Positions 6,027-14,642 of a stretch of 19,392 bases of DNA are shown one piece after another. The translations under genes and the position numbers were made by a program. Positions within the stretch are counted from its first letter, which is position 1, and the number at the start of each line of letters is the position of its first letter. Under the pieces are notes generated by a model. It was not told where the DNA came from. It worked only from the letters and a program-made list of their open reading frames with translations, and searched no databases. Source of the stretch: F23-D06 sp045600525. Lineage in GTDB: Bacteria; Bacteroidota; Bacteroidia; Bacteroidales; WCHB1-69. Location of the stretch: positions 1 through 19,392 of the forward strand of contig JAZRYC010000005.1 in the NCBI GenBank assembly GCA_045600525.1, given 5' to 3'.

Positions 6027-7703
6027 ATGAAAAAAATTTCCCTTTTAGCAGTTTTTTGTGCTTTGGTGAGTGTTGCTTTCGCGCAGCTCCCCGATGGTTC
6101 TTATGCACAGGATTTCCATCTCTTTGAAATCAATAAGACGAACGGTCAATTGATTACGACGGATACTATTTCTCTTTATGAGTACACGGAGGCCGGTAAG
6201 GCAGTTGTTATGGATGTGTTTGCTACTTGGTGTAGTCCATGTTGGAATTACCACAATACAGGTGCTTTGGAAGACCTTTACAATACATACGGTCCTAATG
6301 GCACAGATCAGGTTCAAGTGCTCTTTATTGAAGGCAGTAATGGTAACTATGCTTCTTTGTCTGGTACTGGTCCTGATGCACAAGGACAAGCAACAGCAGG
6401 AAACTGGCTGGCTGGCACTCCCTATCCGGTAATTCCTCTTCGCATGGGAGCAAATACGTCTGAATATAATTCTTTCCACAATAATTATGCAATTGCATAT
6501 TTCCCAACGGTTTATGCAGTTTGCCCGAATCGTCTTGTATATGAAGTGGGTCAGATCTCTTCAGGCGCTGGACTGTATCAACAAGTTGAGGCTCTTTGTC
6601 CTGAATATGACAATACGCTGATGAATAACGCGCTGATCGTTACTGCTCCGAATTTTTCACCTGTGTATTTTTGTGAAATGTCAGCCACCCCTGTAGTTAA
6701 AATTCAAAATGTCGGAGATTTGAATCTGACCAGTGCTACTTTTACGATTGTATTTGATGGACAGACCACAACTTACAATTGGACGGGTAATTTGGCAAAA
6801 TATGCTACGCAGGAGATCTCACTTCCTCAAATTTCTGCTAGTGTTGGTGGCAATTATACTTATGCGGTTACCATTTCTGAAGTGAACGGTGTCCCTGATG
6901 CTGATCAACTTAGCAGCACTGCCTCCTCCGAATTCTCTATCCAAGTGAATGGTAGTACTGATCCTATGGATGAAGACTTTGAGGCTTCTGCCGATTATCT
7001 TCCAGATGGTTGGTCTATGCAAAACAATCTGTTAGGTATTTACGAGACTTCAGGCTCTCATGGCAATGCCATCTTTTTCAACTGCTATAGTTATGATAAT
7101 GGTGTGCAAGAACATTTCTTCTTGCCGATGATGAATATTTCTGCTTATAATACCCCTGTTCTTAAATTTGACGTAGCTTACAAACGTTATAATTCATCAA
7201 GCAATGATCGTTTGAAGGTGATGGTTTCCAGCGACTGCGGTAATACTTGGTCTACGCCTTATAATTTGGCTGGTGCCAACCTGTCCACCGCATCTGGTTT
7301 TTCTCAAAGTGCATTTATTCCTTCTTCTGATTCTCAATGGCGTACGGAAGATGTTGTTCTTAATAATGTGTCCAATCCTGAAGATGTTATTATCAAATTC
7401 AATTTCACCAGCAATTATGGCAATATCATTTGGTTGGATAATGTGAAAATCGTTGATGGAACCGGCGTTGATGAATATGCAGAAGGTATCTCCATTTATC
7501 CTAACCCGGCTACCTCCACCTTGTATGTCTCCAGCGACAGTCCTGTAAACAGCGTGATGATCTATAACCTTCAAGGCCAACTCGTGAAGAGCGAAAACGG
7601 CAATGTGATGAGTGTGGATGTTACGAATCTCGCAGCTGGCTCCTACTTCGTGAAGGTGATTACCGAAAACGGAACTTTAAATCAAAAATTCATTAAAGAA
7701 TAA
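6027..7703 (+). CDS. Secreted multidomain protein: thioredoxin domain, adhesin-like domain, T9SS sorting domain
   Basis: A 558-residue exported protein. Residues 1-19/20 are a signal peptide (MKKISLLAVF then AFAQ). A thioredoxin-like domain spans about 22-192, with redox motif WCSPC at 68-72 and a cis-Pro in YFPT (Pro160). Residues about 205-308 form a beta-rich, CARDB-like segment. A jelly-roll or cleaved-adhesin-like domain (about 312-478) starts with DEDFEASADYLPDGW and ends WLDNVKI. The last about 75 residues (ISIYPNPATSTLYV to the C-terminal lysine-glutamate) are a T9SS type A sorting domain, which directs crossing of the outer membrane and usually attachment to the surface. It is probably a cell-surface redox or Omp28-like adhesin protein. 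The exact role is unknown. It is transcribed alone, between its own promoter and a strong terminator. Confidence 0.88.
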   Translation: MKKISLLAVFCALVSVAFAQLPDGSYAQDFHLFEINKTNGQLITTDTISLYEYTEAGKAVVMDVFATWCSPCWNYHNTGALEDLYNTYGPNGTDQVQVLFIEGSNGNYASLSGTGPDAQGQATAGNWLAGTPYPVIPLRMGANTSEYNSFHNNYAIAYFPTVYAVCPNRLVYEVGQISSGAGLYQQVEALCPEYDNTLMNNALIVTAPNFSPVYFCEMSATPVVKIQNVGDLNLTSATFTIVFDGQTTTYNWTGNLAKYATQEISLPQISASVGGNYTYAVTISEVNGVPDADQLSSTASSEFSIQVNGSTDPMDEDFEASADYLPDGWSMQNNLLGIYETSGSHGNAIFFNCYSYDNGVQEHFFLPMMNISAYNTPVLKFDVAYKRYNSSSNDRLKVMVSSDCGNTWSTPYNLAGANLSTASGFSQSAFIPSSDSQWRTEDVVLNNVSNPEDVIIKFNFTSNYGNIIWLDNVKIVDGTGVDEYAEGISIYPNPATSTLYVSSDSPVNSVMIYNLQGQLVKSENGNVMSVDVTNLAAGSYFVKVITENGTLNQKFIKE

Positions 7704-7717
7704 TTTTTGAACCAGAT

Positions 7718-7758
7718 AAAAAAAACGCCTATAGTTTTCACTACAGGCGTTTTTTTTT
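7718..7758. terminator. Strong hairpin terminator after the T9SS thioredoxin gene
   Basis: The arms aaaacgcctatag and ctacaggcgtttt, with loop TTTTCA (7735-7740), pair with a single A-C mismatch and are followed by eight T. An A tract precedes the left arm, so the structure could work on both strands. It ends only 12 bases before the next ATG. Confidence 0.85.
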
Positions 7759-7770
7759 CATTATCAGCCT

Positions 7771-8721
7771 ATGGCAAAGAATATACTCAATGTAAAGGAT
7801 TTTACCTGGCAGGTGATTATCAATCCCAATGCTTGTGATAAAATGTGTTTCAATCATTGGTGTGATATCTCGCAGTTACTACAGAAACGTGGTATTGTTC
7901 ATGAGTTGCACCAGGCAGATGCCTGTGGTAAAGGAAAGCAGGTGGCTTTAGAAATTTGTCGTCAGGGACACAGACATCTTATGGTCATTGGTGGAGATGG
8001 TACCATCAATGAAGTAGTTAACGGCATTATGATGTCAGGTGTGCCCGCAAATGAAGTTTACTTGGCTGTTCTTCCGTTGGGAAGGGGTAATGATTGGGCA
8101 CGTACGCATGGCTTTCCCGACTCCTATATGGAAAGTTTGGAAGTGTTTGCCAAGGGTGTCTTCCTCCAGCATGACGTGGGTAAGATAGATGTATTTAAAG
8201 ACGGCGAAAGGCAGAATGAAAGATATTTTATCAATATTGCGGGTTTCTGCTTTGATGCTGAGGTGATTTATGACGTCACCTATAATAAACCACATTTTAT
8301 GGGTTTATCTGTCTATATGCTCGGTTTGGCGCGCACATTGTTTAAATATCGCAGTCGCAAGGTGCAAGTGCAGTCGTCTGGATTTAACTTTGATGATAAG
8401 ATGTTCCTTATGGTGGCTGGAATATGCCAGTACAATGGCGGTGGTATGCGTCAGGTGCCCATGGCCGTTCCTGACGATGGAATGTTGGACGTTGTGATAA
8501 TACCTAAAGTCTCCAATCTCCGAGTCATTGCCAATGTGAAAAATATTTCTAATGGTGACCATGTGCGCAAGATCAAATGTATTAAGACCTGTCGTACGGA
8601 CCAGGTTAGTGTAACATCTGCCAATAGGGTGCGTGCTGAGGTTGAAGGAGAGTTGCTTCCTTTGGGAGATTATAAAATTTCTGTTTTGCCTCATGCGTTG
8701 AATATGCTTACGGCCCGATAG
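7771..8721 (+). CDS. Diacylglycerol kinase-family lipid kinase (YegS/DgkB-like)
   Basis: A 316-residue protein of the DAG-kinase catalytic family. The nucleotide-binding motif GGDGTINEVVNG is at 74-85, followed by PLGRGNDWAR (102-111), where the family usually has P-x-G-T-x-N-D. The C-terminal lobe keeps the EGE motif within VEGELLPLGDY. Family members phosphorylate diacylglycerol, sphingoid bases or related lipids at the inner face of the membrane using ATP; in Bacteroidota, lipid or sphingolipid substrates are both possible and cannot be separated from sequence alone. Start: ATG at 7771, 12 bases after the terminator of the previous gene, with no recognisable promoter in between. No signal peptide or membrane segment is seen. 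Confidence 0.88.
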   Translation: MAKNILNVKDFTWQVIINPNACDKMCFNHWCDISQLLQKRGIVHELHQADACGKGKQVALEICRQGHRHLMVIGGDGTINEVVNGIMMSGVPANEVYLAVLPLGRGNDWARTHGFPDSYMESLEVFAKGVFLQHDVGKIDVFKDGERQNERYFINIAGFCFDAEVIYDVTYNKPHFMGLSVYMLGLARTLFKYRSRKVQVQSSGFNFDDKMFLMVAGICQYNGGGMRQVPMAVPDDGMLDVVIIPKVSNLRVIANVKNISNGDHVRKIKCIKTCRTDQVSVTSANRVRAEVEGELLPLGDYKISVLPHALNMLTAR

Positions 8722-8742
8722 ATTTAGAAACATTCGTGTAAT

Positions 8743-8774
8743 AAAAAAGCCTCTCCGAAAGGAGGGGCTTTTTT
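8743..8774. terminator. Bidirectional terminator between the lipid kinase and the ribosomal operon
   Basis: A perfect stem (one T-G wobble) joins AAAAAAGCCTCTCC (8743-8756) and GGAGGGGCTTTTTT (8761-8774) around a GAAA tetraloop. The A/T arms give a T tract on both strands, so it can end both the plus-strand kinase transcript and the minus-strand ribosomal transcript. Confidence 0.92.
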
Positions 8775-8828
8775 CGTATAGAGTGATAAATGAATATCGA
8801 AGGAAGGAATACAGTTCGTAAACAAAAA

Positions 8829-9107
8829 TTATTTAGAACCTTTGTCTTTGCTGCCTGCGTGTCCTCTGAATATACGGGTGGGAGCGAATTCACCGAGTTT
8901 GTGGCCGACCATGTTTTCGGTTACATAAACAGGGATGAATTTGTTACCATTGTGAACAGCGATGGTAAGACCTACGAAGTCCGGAGAAATCATAGAGGAG
9001 CGGGACCAGGTTTTGATGGTGGATTTCTTACCAGATTCCTGGGCGGCAATTACGCGTTGTTCCAATTTGTAATGTATATAGGGACCTTTTTTTAATGAAC
9101 GACTCAT
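8829..9107 (-). CDS. rpsS: 30S ribosomal protein S19
   Basis: A 92-residue basic protein starting MSRSLKKGPYI, with the S19 core motifs TWSRSSMI, VHNGNKFIPVYV and HKLGEFAPTR, and the basic C-terminal tail FRGHAGSKDKGSK. S19 binds the head of the 30S subunit with S13, near the A-site finger. Length matches the family. It starts 18 nt after rplB and is the last gene of this operon: a terminator follows within 60 bases, and rplV, which normally comes next, is absent. Confidence 0.98.
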   Translation of the reverse strand: MSRSLKKGPYIHYKLEQRVIAAQESGKKSTIKTWSRSSMISPDFVGLTIAVHNGNKFIPVYVTENMVGHKLGEFAPTRIFRGHAGSKDKGSK

Positions 9108-9125
9108 AATATTAAGCTTTTAAGA

Positions 9126-9950
<825 letters not shown>

Positions 9951-9955
9951 TTTTT

Positions 9956-10246
9956 TTAGATATTACTATAAAAATCGATTTTTTGATCCTTGTCTACGAA
10001 CACGTAGGCCTTTTTGAAGTTGTTTTTCTGACCTGTGATGACGCCAGCTTTAGTATTTCGGTTCGAGACTTTACCGCGTTGGATCAAGGTATTTACGCGG
10101 ACAACTTTAACACCATAAACGGCTTCTACTTCGCGTTTGATTTCGGGTTTGGTAGCCTCGCGGGTCACCATGAAACCATAGCGGTTGTATTTGTCAGCCG
10201 TCTGCGTCATTTTTTCGCTGATGATGGGTTTTATAATGATACTCAT
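9956..10246 (-). CDS. rplW: 50S ribosomal protein L23
   Basis: A 96-residue L23 protein beginning MSIIIKPIISEKMTQ, with the typical KYGF-like segment (NRYGFMVTREATKPEI), VEAVYGVKVVRVNT and the flexible loop near residues 60-80. L23 sits at the exit of the ribosomal tunnel and docks trigger factor and signal recognition particle. It starts 27 nt after rplD and ends 5 nt before rplB in the same operon. Confidence 0.97.
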   Translation of the reverse strand: MSIIIKPIISEKMTQTADKYNRYGFMVTREATKPEIKREVEAVYGVKVVRVNTLIQRGKVSNRNTKAGVITGQKNNFKKAYVFVDKDQKIDFYSNI

Positions 10247-10273
10247 TGTTTTTACTTTTTAAGGTTTTGAAAA

Positions 10274-10903
10274 TTATTCGCCTAACATTTTTTCCAATTC
10301 GGTGAGGCTGCTTTCGCAGAGCAGAAGGTGTCCTGCGTTGAGCACATGGTAGGTGTTTGCCTCAGAAGCACGCATAACGTTAGTGCGTTGGATGTTACGG
10401 GCGGATTTGAAAACGTTGATGTCAGCCTTCGAGGTGAGAAGGAGCGTCTTCTGACCTTCCAGATTGAGACTCTTCAACATATTCTTGTAAGCCTTTGTCT
10501 TAGGCTCGTCGAATGTGAAGTCTTCCACAACGGTGATCTTGCCTTCCTGCTGTTTGTAGGTGAGAGCGGAGAAACGAGCAAGTCTCTTCACTTTCTTGTT
10601 CAGCTTGAAGCGATAGTCTCTGGGATGTGGTCCGAATACGGTGGCACCACCGCGGATGGTCGGGCTCTTAATACTACCGGCACGTGCGCCGCCAGTACCT
10701 TTCTGGCGTTTCAGCTTACGTGTACTTCCGGATACGGTGGAGCGTTCCAGTGTGTCGTGCGTGCCTTGTCTTTGGTTTGCTAAATATTGTTTGACGTCAA
10801 GCCAGATGGCGTGATCGTTAGGTTCCACGTTGAAGATCTGATCATTCAGGGTAACCGTTTTGGCAGTTGCGGTGCCGTCTATTTTATATACTGTTAACTC
10901 CAT
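10274..10903 (-). CDS. rplD: 50S ribosomal protein L4
   Basis: A 209-residue L4 protein with the conserved extended loop RKLKRQKGTGGARAG (positions about 62-76) and GGATVFGPHPRDY, which line the exit tunnel. In Escherichia coli, L4 is also the autogenous repressor of the S10 operon, so the structured leader upstream of rplC here is of interest. Its ATG overlaps the end of rplC by 10 nt (10894-10903), an arrangement favouring translational coupling. Length and content are normal. Confidence 0.98.
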   Translation of the reverse strand: MELTVYKIDGTATAKTVTLNDQIFNVEPNDHAIWLDVKQYLANQRQGTHDTLERSTVSGSTRKLKRQKGTGGARAGSIKSPTIRGGATVFGPHPRDYRFKLNKKVKRLARFSALTYKQQEGKITVVEDFTFDEPKTKAYKNMLKSLNLEGQKTLLLTSKADINVFKSARNIQRTNVMRASEANTYHVLNAGHLLLCESSLTELEKMLGE

Positions 10904-11523
10904 CTTTCAATTTTTATATAAGATCCATTGGCTCCGGGAACAGAACCTTTAACTACTAATAAATTCTTTTCTTTGACGATCTTGAGGATCTGGAGGTTGG
11001 TGACTTTAACCTTGGCACCACCCATCTGACCAGCCATACGCATTCCCTTGAATACACGAGAAGGATAGGAGGATGCGCCCATAGAACCGGGAGCTCTCAG
11101 ACGATTGTGCTGACCGTGCGTGGCATCGCCTACACCGCCGAATCCGTGACGTTTCACAACGCCTTGGAATCCCTTACCTTTGGAAATACCACTGATATCC
11201 ACGAATTCGCCTTCTTCAAATACTGTTACGTCCAATACTTCGCCGAAGCTTTTCTTGGAACCTTCTTCGAAACGGGAGAATTCACGGACGATTTTCTTTG
11301 GCGTGGTACCTGCCTTGGCGAAATGACCCTTCAAAGGTTTCGTCGTGTTCTTTTCTTTCTTTTCGTCGTAACCCAATTGGATTGCACTGTAACCGTCTTT
11401 CTCAACGGTCTTAACTTGCGTTACTACGCAAGGACCAGCTTCTAGTACTGTGCACGGCACAACCTTGCCGGAGGCATCATAGATGCTAGTCATCCCAATT
11501 TTTTTTCCTATTAATCCTGACAT
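10894..11523 (-). CDS. rplC: 50S ribosomal protein L3
   Basis: A 209-residue L3 protein starting MSGLIGKKIGMTS, the usual L3 beginning. It contains the core motifs GKGFQGVVKRHGFGG and HGQHNRLRAPGSMGASS, including the loop that reaches toward the peptidyl-transferase centre, and KGMRMAGQMGG. L3 is an early assembly protein of the 50S subunit. I chose the ATG at 11523; a further in-frame ATG at 11577 would add 18 residues not seen in L3 proteins and overlap the structured leader. It is the first gene of this operon: rpsJ, which normally precedes rplC, is absent and a promoter lies directly upstream. Confidence 0.96.
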   Translation of the reverse strand: MSGLIGKKIGMTSIYDASGKVVPCTVLEAGPCVVTQVKTVEKDGYSAIQLGYDEKKEKNTTKPLKGHFAKAGTTPKKIVREFSRFEEGSKKSFGEVLDVTVFEEGEFVDISGISKGKGFQGVVKRHGFGGVGDATHGQHNRLRAPGSMGASSYPSRVFKGMRMAGQMGGAKVKVTNLQILKIVKEKNLLVVKGSVPGANGSYIKIERWS

Positions 11524-11638
11524 TTTTTGTTGGTTTATAAAATTTTTTATTCGTTTACGCACATCTCCATAAACCATTCATGAATGATAACTTGCTAACA
11601 CAGAAGAAGTTATCAACACTTTGCGGTTTATTTTAACG
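11524..11638 (-). promoter_or_regulatory. Structured leader upstream of rplC, candidate regulatory switch
   Basis: The leader is about 115 nt. It holds a perfect 8-bp hairpin, GATAACTT (11614-11607) with AAGTTATC (11593-11586). Outside it, ATAAACC (11631-11625) can pair with GGTTTAT (11575-11569). A second ATAAACC copy (11538-11532), 8 bases before the rplC ATG, can pair with the same GGTTTAT, with one extra A-T pair. The two pairings exclude each other. By analogy with L4 control of the S10 operon this may be autoregulatory; that is inference. Confidence 0.5.
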
Positions 11639-11644
11639 AGCGTG

Positions 11645-11652
11645 CAAATATA
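11645..11652 (-). promoter_or_regulatory. Bacteroidota -7 box for the rplC operon
   Basis: The minus strand reads TATATTTG, an exact TAnnTTTG match, followed by CACGC. Predicted start of transcription is near 11638. It supports rplC as the first gene of its transcript rather than a gene inside a longer S10 operon. Confidence 0.7.
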
Positions 11653-11701
11653 CTTTTTTTATTATACGCTCGGTACTGCGTAAAATATTAGTTATGAACA
11701 A

Positions 11702-12685
11702 TTACTGAATGACGATGGTCTTCTTGCCAATCGTGCTCCCATCTGCACTCACTAAACGGAATAGATAGCTGCCAGCCGGGAGGGCGGTTTTAATGCGGCA
11801 GTGATCTCCGTCAATGACGTATTGGCTGATGAACTGTCCGTTCATATTGAAGATCTGTGCAGTGCTGCCGATAAGGTCTTTCCCGCTGATGTTGAAATCG
11901 CCATTGGAAGGCATGGGGTAGAGAACGATGGGAGAGAAACTATATCCGTTGATACCTGTGGTGTCGCCTTCAAGAGTGGAAAATGGCATCAAGGCGTCTT
12001 CGCCCCACACGCCATCGGCATTTTGTCCAAAGGCCAGGGCGTAATATTCGGTGCCTGGCTCCAATGAGGGCCATACCCAGTCGTCTTCTTCATAATGCAG
12101 GTTCATGGGATTCTCCATGAGGTAGTTCTTTAGTTCCTCCAGGCCCAATTCATCCAATGTGCCAGCTTCAACCAACCCGTCGTAATAAAGTGCAGTTTGA
12201 TCGTTGGGTGTGAAAATCACCCTCGCGCTGTTTTCTGTGATTTCGTTTATTGAAATGGTGATGATGGAGGTCCCGCTTCCTCCAATGGCCAACGTGGTCA
12301 CTTCTATGTAACTGTACGAGTATGCGGCATCGGAAGCATCAAAGGGGCGTACTAGTATTTTGTAAGTGGTATTGGGCTCCATCTCCGTCCATGTGTGCGT
12401 ATCTGCGCCGGTGGCATGTACACCCCACATGCTGATGAGGTTTTCAAGGGGAGCCATTGCTGAGTACATATTGATGTCTTCATCGGTGAGTGCTACATAA
12501 TCGTATCTCGCACATTCAGCGTTTGGCGTGAAAGTGGCTGTGAATGTGGTCTCGTCAAAGCTGAGGACGGTGATGGTAACACTGGGATCGGTACAAATGC
12601 CTTTGTTGCGGTCAACAACCTGCCTTTGGGCAAAAGTGCTGAATAGAAAAAATAAGGAACATACAACAAGTATTGTCTTCTTCAT
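11702..12685 (-). CDS. Secreted protein with two internal repeats and a T9SS sorting domain
   Basis: A 327-residue exported protein. Residues 1-20 are a signal peptide (MKKTILVVCS then STFAQ). Two related fibronectin-III-like repeats follow, at about 35-131 and 140-237: both show the pattern (T/I)FTPN near the start and WTEMEPNTTY or WPSLEPGTEY in the second half. The C-terminal 80 residues (PIVLYPMPSNGDFNI to the end) form a T9SS type A sorting domain. It is therefore expected on the cell surface or outside. No catalytic motif is seen, so a binding or structural role is likely but unproved. The gene lies upstream of, and on the same strand as, the rplC operon, which has its own promoter. Confidence 0.8.
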   Translation of the reverse strand: MKKTILVVCSLFFLFSTFAQRQVVDRNKGICTDPSVTITVLSFDETTFTATFTPNAECARYDYVALTDEDINMYSAMAPLENLISMWGVHATGADTHTWTEMEPNTTYKILVRPFDASDAAYSYSYIEVTTLAIGGSGTSIITISINEITENSARVIFTPNDQTALYYDGLVEAGTLDELGLEELKNYLMENPMNLHYEEDDWVWPSLEPGTEYYALAFGQNADGVWGEDALMPFSTLEGDTTGINGYSFSPIVLYPMPSNGDFNISGKDLIGSTAQIFNMNGQFISQYVIDGDHCRIKTALPAGSYLFRLVSADGSTIGKKTIVIQ

Positions 12686-12731
12686 AAATATGGTAATTAG
12701 GGGTTAGTAATTCATTATAATTAAAACGCTG

Positions 12732-12739
12732 CGAAAATA
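12732..12739 (-). promoter_or_regulatory. Probable promoter of the repeat-containing T9SS cargo gene
   Basis: The minus strand reads TATTTTCG, one base from TAnnTTTG. A TTTG at 12765-12762 lies 22 nt upstream, the right distance for a Bacteroidota -33 element. The leader to the ATG at 12685 would be about 40 nt. Its upstream part overlaps the divergent lepA promoter region. Confidence 0.45.
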
Positions 12740-12776
12740 CATATTTTTTGTGTCGTTATGGCAAACTCTTTTTTTG

Positions 12777-12784
12777 TATTTTTG
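12777..12784 (+). promoter_or_regulatory. Bacteroidota -7 box for lepA, close to the start codon
   Basis: TATTTTTG followed by CCGCC matches TAnnTTTG and closely resembles the acpP box. The lepA ATG begins only 6 bases after it, so the transcript may have almost no leader. Confidence 0.5.
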
Positions 12785-12790
12785 CCGCCT

Positions 12791-14578
12791 ATGAAAAATA
12801 TACGAAATTTCTGCATTATTGCACATATCGATCATGGTAAGAGTACGTTAGCGGATCGTTTGCTGCAATATACAAAAACGGTTAACGACCGAGATTTTCA
12901 AAATCAGGTGCTTGACGACATGGATCTGGAACGTGAACGCGGTATCACCATCAAGAGTCATGCTATCCAAATGGAGTATCAGTACAAAGGCGAGAAATAT
13001 ATTCTCAATTTGATTGATACGCCGGGCCATGTTGATTTCTCATACGAAGTGTCGCGTTCTATCGCCGCCTGTGAAGGCGCCCTGTTGCTTGTGGATGCCA
13101 CTCAGGGGGTGCAGGCACAGACCATTTCCAACCTATATCAGGCCATAGACAACGATTTGGAAATTATTCCCGTGCTTAATAAGATGGATATGCCCGCGGC
13201 TATGCCTGCCGAGGTGAAGGATCAGATTATTGATCTGCTTGGCTGTGATGAGTCCGACATTATCGAAGCTTCCGGAAAGACCGGATTGGGTGTCGAACAA
13301 GTCCTGGAGGCTATTATTGAGCGGATTCCGGCTCCGGAAGGAGATGCTGATGCTCCCCTGCAGGCGTTGATTTTTGACTCTGTCTTTAATTCTTTCCGTG
13401 GAATTATCGCCTATTTCCGAATAATGAACGGGACGATTAGAACCCATGAAATGGTGAAATTCCTCTCCACCGGTCGCGAATACGACGCGGACGAAATAGG
13501 CATTTTGAAAATGGATCGTATGCCTACGGATACTTTGTCCGCCGGTGATGTAGGATACCTGATTACGGGCATTAAAACCTCCACGGAGGTGAAGGTCGGA
13601 GATACGATTACGCATGTTGAAAATGCCTGTACGGAGGCCATTGAGGGTTTTCAAGAGGTGAAGCCCATGCTTTTTGCGGGTATTTATCCGACAGAGGCCG
13701 ACCAATATGAGGAACTGCGTGCTTCTTTGGAAAAACTGCGCCTCAATGATGCTTCCTTGACGTTTGAACCGGAATCTTCCGCAGCCCTCGGTTTCGGCTT
13801 CCGCTGTGGCTTCCTTGGATTGCTGCACATGGAAATCGTTCAGGAACGACTGGATCGGGAATTTGACCAGGATGTCATTGCCACAGTCCCCAATGTCTCA
13901 TATAAGGTTCTTACAACCAAAAAGCAGTGGCTGGACGTGTATAATCCTTCGGGTATGCCCGCGCCTAATGAAATCGACCATGTGGAAGAACCGTTTATTC
14001 GTGCGCAAATTATTACAAAGGATGATTATATAGGCCCGATTATGAAGCTGTGTATTGATAAGCGCGGCTCTCTGGTGAACCAAATGTATGTGGCCACCAA
14101 TCGTATTGAACTTACGTTCGATATGCCGTTGGGTGAAATCGTTTTTGACTTTTATGATAAGTTGAAGAGCATTTCCAAGGGGTACGCCTCCTTTGATTAT
14201 CATATTACAGATTTCAAACCTGCCACGCTGGTAAAACTGGATATTCTGCTGAACGGTGATTCGGTGGATGCCCTGTCTGCCTTGATTCATTCGGACAATG
14301 CCTATAGCTTTGGCCGACGAATTTGTGAAAAGCTGAAGGAACTCATTCCGCGTCAGCAGTTTGAAATTGCCATCCAGGCAGCTATCGGTTCTAAGATTAT
14401 TGCCCGTGAAACGGTTAAGGCAGTCCGTAAGGACGTGACGGCCAAGTGCTATGGCGGCGATATTACCCGTAAGCGTAAGTTGCTGGAGAAGCAGAAGAGA
14501 GGTAAGAAGCGTATGCGTCAAATCGGTAATGTTGAGGTCCCGCAATCGGCCTTCCTCGCTGTGCTGAAACTTGACTGA
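12791..14578 (+). CDS. lepA: Elongation factor 4 (LepA)
   Basis: A 595-residue translational GTPase. Starting from the ATG at 12791 the protein begins MKNIRNFCIIAHIDHGKST, with G1 motif AHIDHGKST at 10-18, switch I RGIT, G3 DTPGH and G4 NKMD. The LepA-specific C-terminal domain ends in RKRKLLEKQKRGKKRMRQ followed by VEVPQSAFLAVL. EF4 acts on ribosomes and influences initiation and elongation under stress. Length is standard. An in-frame start at 12758 would add MANSFFVFLPP, which is not part of the family and would lie upstream of the promoter box. It is transcribed divergently from the T9SS gene on its left. Confidence 0.97.
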   Translation: MKNIRNFCIIAHIDHGKSTLADRLLQYTKTVNDRDFQNQVLDDMDLERERGITIKSHAIQMEYQYKGEKYILNLIDTPGHVDFSYEVSRSIAACEGALLLVDATQGVQAQTISNLYQAIDNDLEIIPVLNKMDMPAAMPAEVKDQIIDLLGCDESDIIEASGKTGLGVEQVLEAIIERIPAPEGDADAPLQALIFDSVFNSFRGIIAYFRIMNGTIRTHEMVKFLSTGREYDADEIGILKMDRMPTDTLSAGDVGYLITGIKTSTEVKVGDTITHVENACTEAIEGFQEVKPMLFAGIYPTEADQYEELRASLEKLRLNDASLTFEPESSAALGFGFRCGFLGLLHMEIVQERLDREFDQDVIATVPNVSYKVLTTKKQWLDVYNPSGMPAPNEIDHVEEPFIRAQIITKDDYIGPIMKLCIDKRGSLVNQMYVATNRIELTFDMPLGEIVFDFYDKLKSISKGYASFDYHITDFKPATLVKLDILLNGDSVDALSALIHSDNAYSFGRRICEKLKELIPRQQFEIAIQAAIGSKIIARETVKAVRKDVTAKCYGGDITRKRKLLEKQKRGKKRMRQIGNVEVPQSAFLAVLKLD

Positions 14579-14580
14579 TG

Positions 14581-14615
14581 AAAAATGAAAGATGTGTTTT
14601 GAACGCTTCATTTTT
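14581..14615 (+). terminator. Weak AT-rich hairpin between lepA and the AddB-like gene
   Basis: The arms aaaaatgaa (14581-14589) and ttcattttt (14607-14615) form a 9-bp stem with a 17-nt loop, ending in a run of T. The stem has few G-C pairs, so termination is likely partial. Confidence 0.3.
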
Positions 14616-14642
14616 TATGCTTAATATGTAATTTTCATATCC

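Noticed and set aside
11524..11577. 18-residue N-terminal extension of L3 from an upstream in-frame ATG
   Set aside because: L3 proteins normally begin at M-(S/P)-G-L-I-G-K-K; the extension overlaps the structured leader and is more simply non-coding. It could still be a leader reading frame fused by chance.
11660..11690. Small hairpin TACGC/GCGTA after the T9SS cargo gene as a possible terminator
   Set aside because: Only 5 bp, and the minus strand is followed by A-rich rather than T-rich sequence.
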